This document shows positions 5,334 to 5,976 of a stretch of DNA of 5,976 nt, piece by piece. The notes beneath the pieces were generated by a model. That model was not told the origin of the DNA, made no database searches, and was given only the letters and a program-made list of their open reading frames with translations. This stretch comes from Chitinophaga pinensis (lineage in GTDB: Bacteria > Bacteroidota > Bacteroidia > Flavobacteriales > Flavobacteriaceae). The stretch is from NCBI GenBank assembly GCA_943324925.2, contig CALPNL020000119.1:1-5976 (forward strand), in the 5' to 3' direction. A program made the position numbers and the translations under genes. Within the stretch, counting starts at the first letter, position 1. Every line of letters starts with the position of its first letter.

Positions 5334-5976
5334 CTATTTCTGATTGTATTTTTCTTTGTACTTAGCGTTAAGCTGCGTTTGATGGGTTTCCAAATTTAAC
5401 TTTCTACCTTGAATATAAATTGCAGTCAATATATTTGTTCTCATATCTAAAGCGTCTCCCTCTGATATAAATAAAGTAGCATCTTTCCCTTGCTCCAAAG
5501 TACCACAGAAATCATCAATTCCTAAAATTTTAGCAGTATTAGAGGTAATCAATTGCAATGCTTGTTCTTTATCTAGTCCATATGCAACACAAGTTCCAGC
5601 AAGAAATGGTAAATTACGTGTTTGCATTCTCTCCATATCGCCACTATTTTCAAGTCCAACAATAATACCTTTACTTATTAAAATTTGAGCCATTTTGTAG
5701 GGTAAATCAACATCGTCATCTTCTTTATTAGGCATGGCATGTACATTTTTTAATAGAACTCCGATATTATTGTTTTTCAATAAGTCGGAAGCTTTATAGG
5801 CATCATAACCTCCTACAATTACCATTTTCTTGATTCCGAATTGTTTTGCTAATTGGACTGCATCTACAATTTGTTTTTCTTCTTGAGCATGAATAAATAG
5901 AGTTTGAGTTCCTGCAAATATTCCTTTCATTGCGTCAAAAACCAAGTTTTGCTCAGAAGGAACAGCAGCGGAATAC
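5334..5976 (-). CDS. Amidohydrolase-family protein (imidazolonepropionase-like), 3' part only
   Basis: The frame is open to the right edge, giving the last 213 residues of a longer protein; the start lies outside the window. The visible part covers the end of a TIM-barrel amidohydrolase: VIVGGYDAYKASDLL (about 53-66), NVHAMPNKEDDDVDLPYKMA (about 77-96), GLENSGDMERMQTRNLPFLAGT (107-128) and TSNTAKILGIDD (144-155). The closing beta strands follow with GTLEQGKDATLFI, where such enzymes return to their small beta-sandwich domain. In typical members a metal-binding Asp stands after the eighth strand; here that place reads LENS, so the classical Asp seems absent and hydrolysis is uncertain. It is a resident chromosomal gene, unrelated to the island, with its own terminator just downstream. 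Confidence 0.85.
   Translation of the reverse strand, partial: YSAAVPSEQNLVFDAMKGIFAGTQTLFIHAQEEKQIVDAVQLAKQFGIKKMVIVGGYDAYKASDLLKNNNIGVLLKNVHAMPNKEDDDVDLPYKMAQILISKGIIVGLENSGDMERMQTRNLPFLAGTCVAYGLDKEQALQLITSNTAKILGIDDFCGTLEQGKDATLFISEGDALDMRTNILTAIYIQGRKLNLETHQTQLNAKYKEKYNQK

Noticed and set aside
1..5976. CRISPR array or tRNA attachment site
   Set aside because: No regularly spaced repeats and no tRNA-like T-arm or cloverleaf was found on either strand.

Overview
The window is AT-rich and looks like Bacteroidota, most likely Flavobacterium or a close relative. Three signs point there. The proteins resemble Flavobacteriia families: an integrase beginning MATLKLLLRN, DUF3987 and DUF6371-type replication proteins, and a DUF-sized excisionase-like HTH protein. 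Ribosome binding sites are mostly absent. Two sites match the Bacteroidota -7 promoter box TAnnTTTG. Family names come from reading the proteins; no database search was run.

Layout: every convincing gene is on the minus strand, so the reading order is right to left. At the right edge (5334-5976) is the 3' part of a chromosomal amidohydrolase gene, ended by a perfect 19-bp hairpin terminator (5211-5276). After a junction of about 130 bp (5077-5210) comes the integration module of a mobile element. It consists of a tyrosine recombinase (3718-5022), an unrecognised 202-aa protein (3098-3706), an 88-aa excisionase/regulator-like HTH protein (2774-3040), a DUF3987 primase/helicase-like ATPase (1360-2769) and a zinc-ribbon/TOPRIM protein (390-1265). 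A 363-bp non-coding stretch (27-389) follows. It ends in a candidate promoter and the first codons of a further minus-strand gene that runs off the left edge.

How it works together (inference): the five genes look like the core of an integrative genomic island or phage-satellite-like element. The recombinase integrates and excises it, the HTH protein probably acts as directionality factor or repressor, and the DUF3987 and TOPRIM proteins probably initiate replication of the excised form. No relaxase, capsid, terminase, toxin or resistance gene is visible. The cargo, and the far attachment site, probably lie left of the window.

The most unusual signals are non-coding. All six exact TTAGGG/CCCTAA hexamers I found in the window lie in two intergenic patches: upstream of the HTH gene, and upstream of the leftmost gene. 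A perfect 15-bp inverted repeat with a 37-nt spacer fills the gap between the two replication genes. An 11-bp tandem repeat sits directly behind the integrase promoter.
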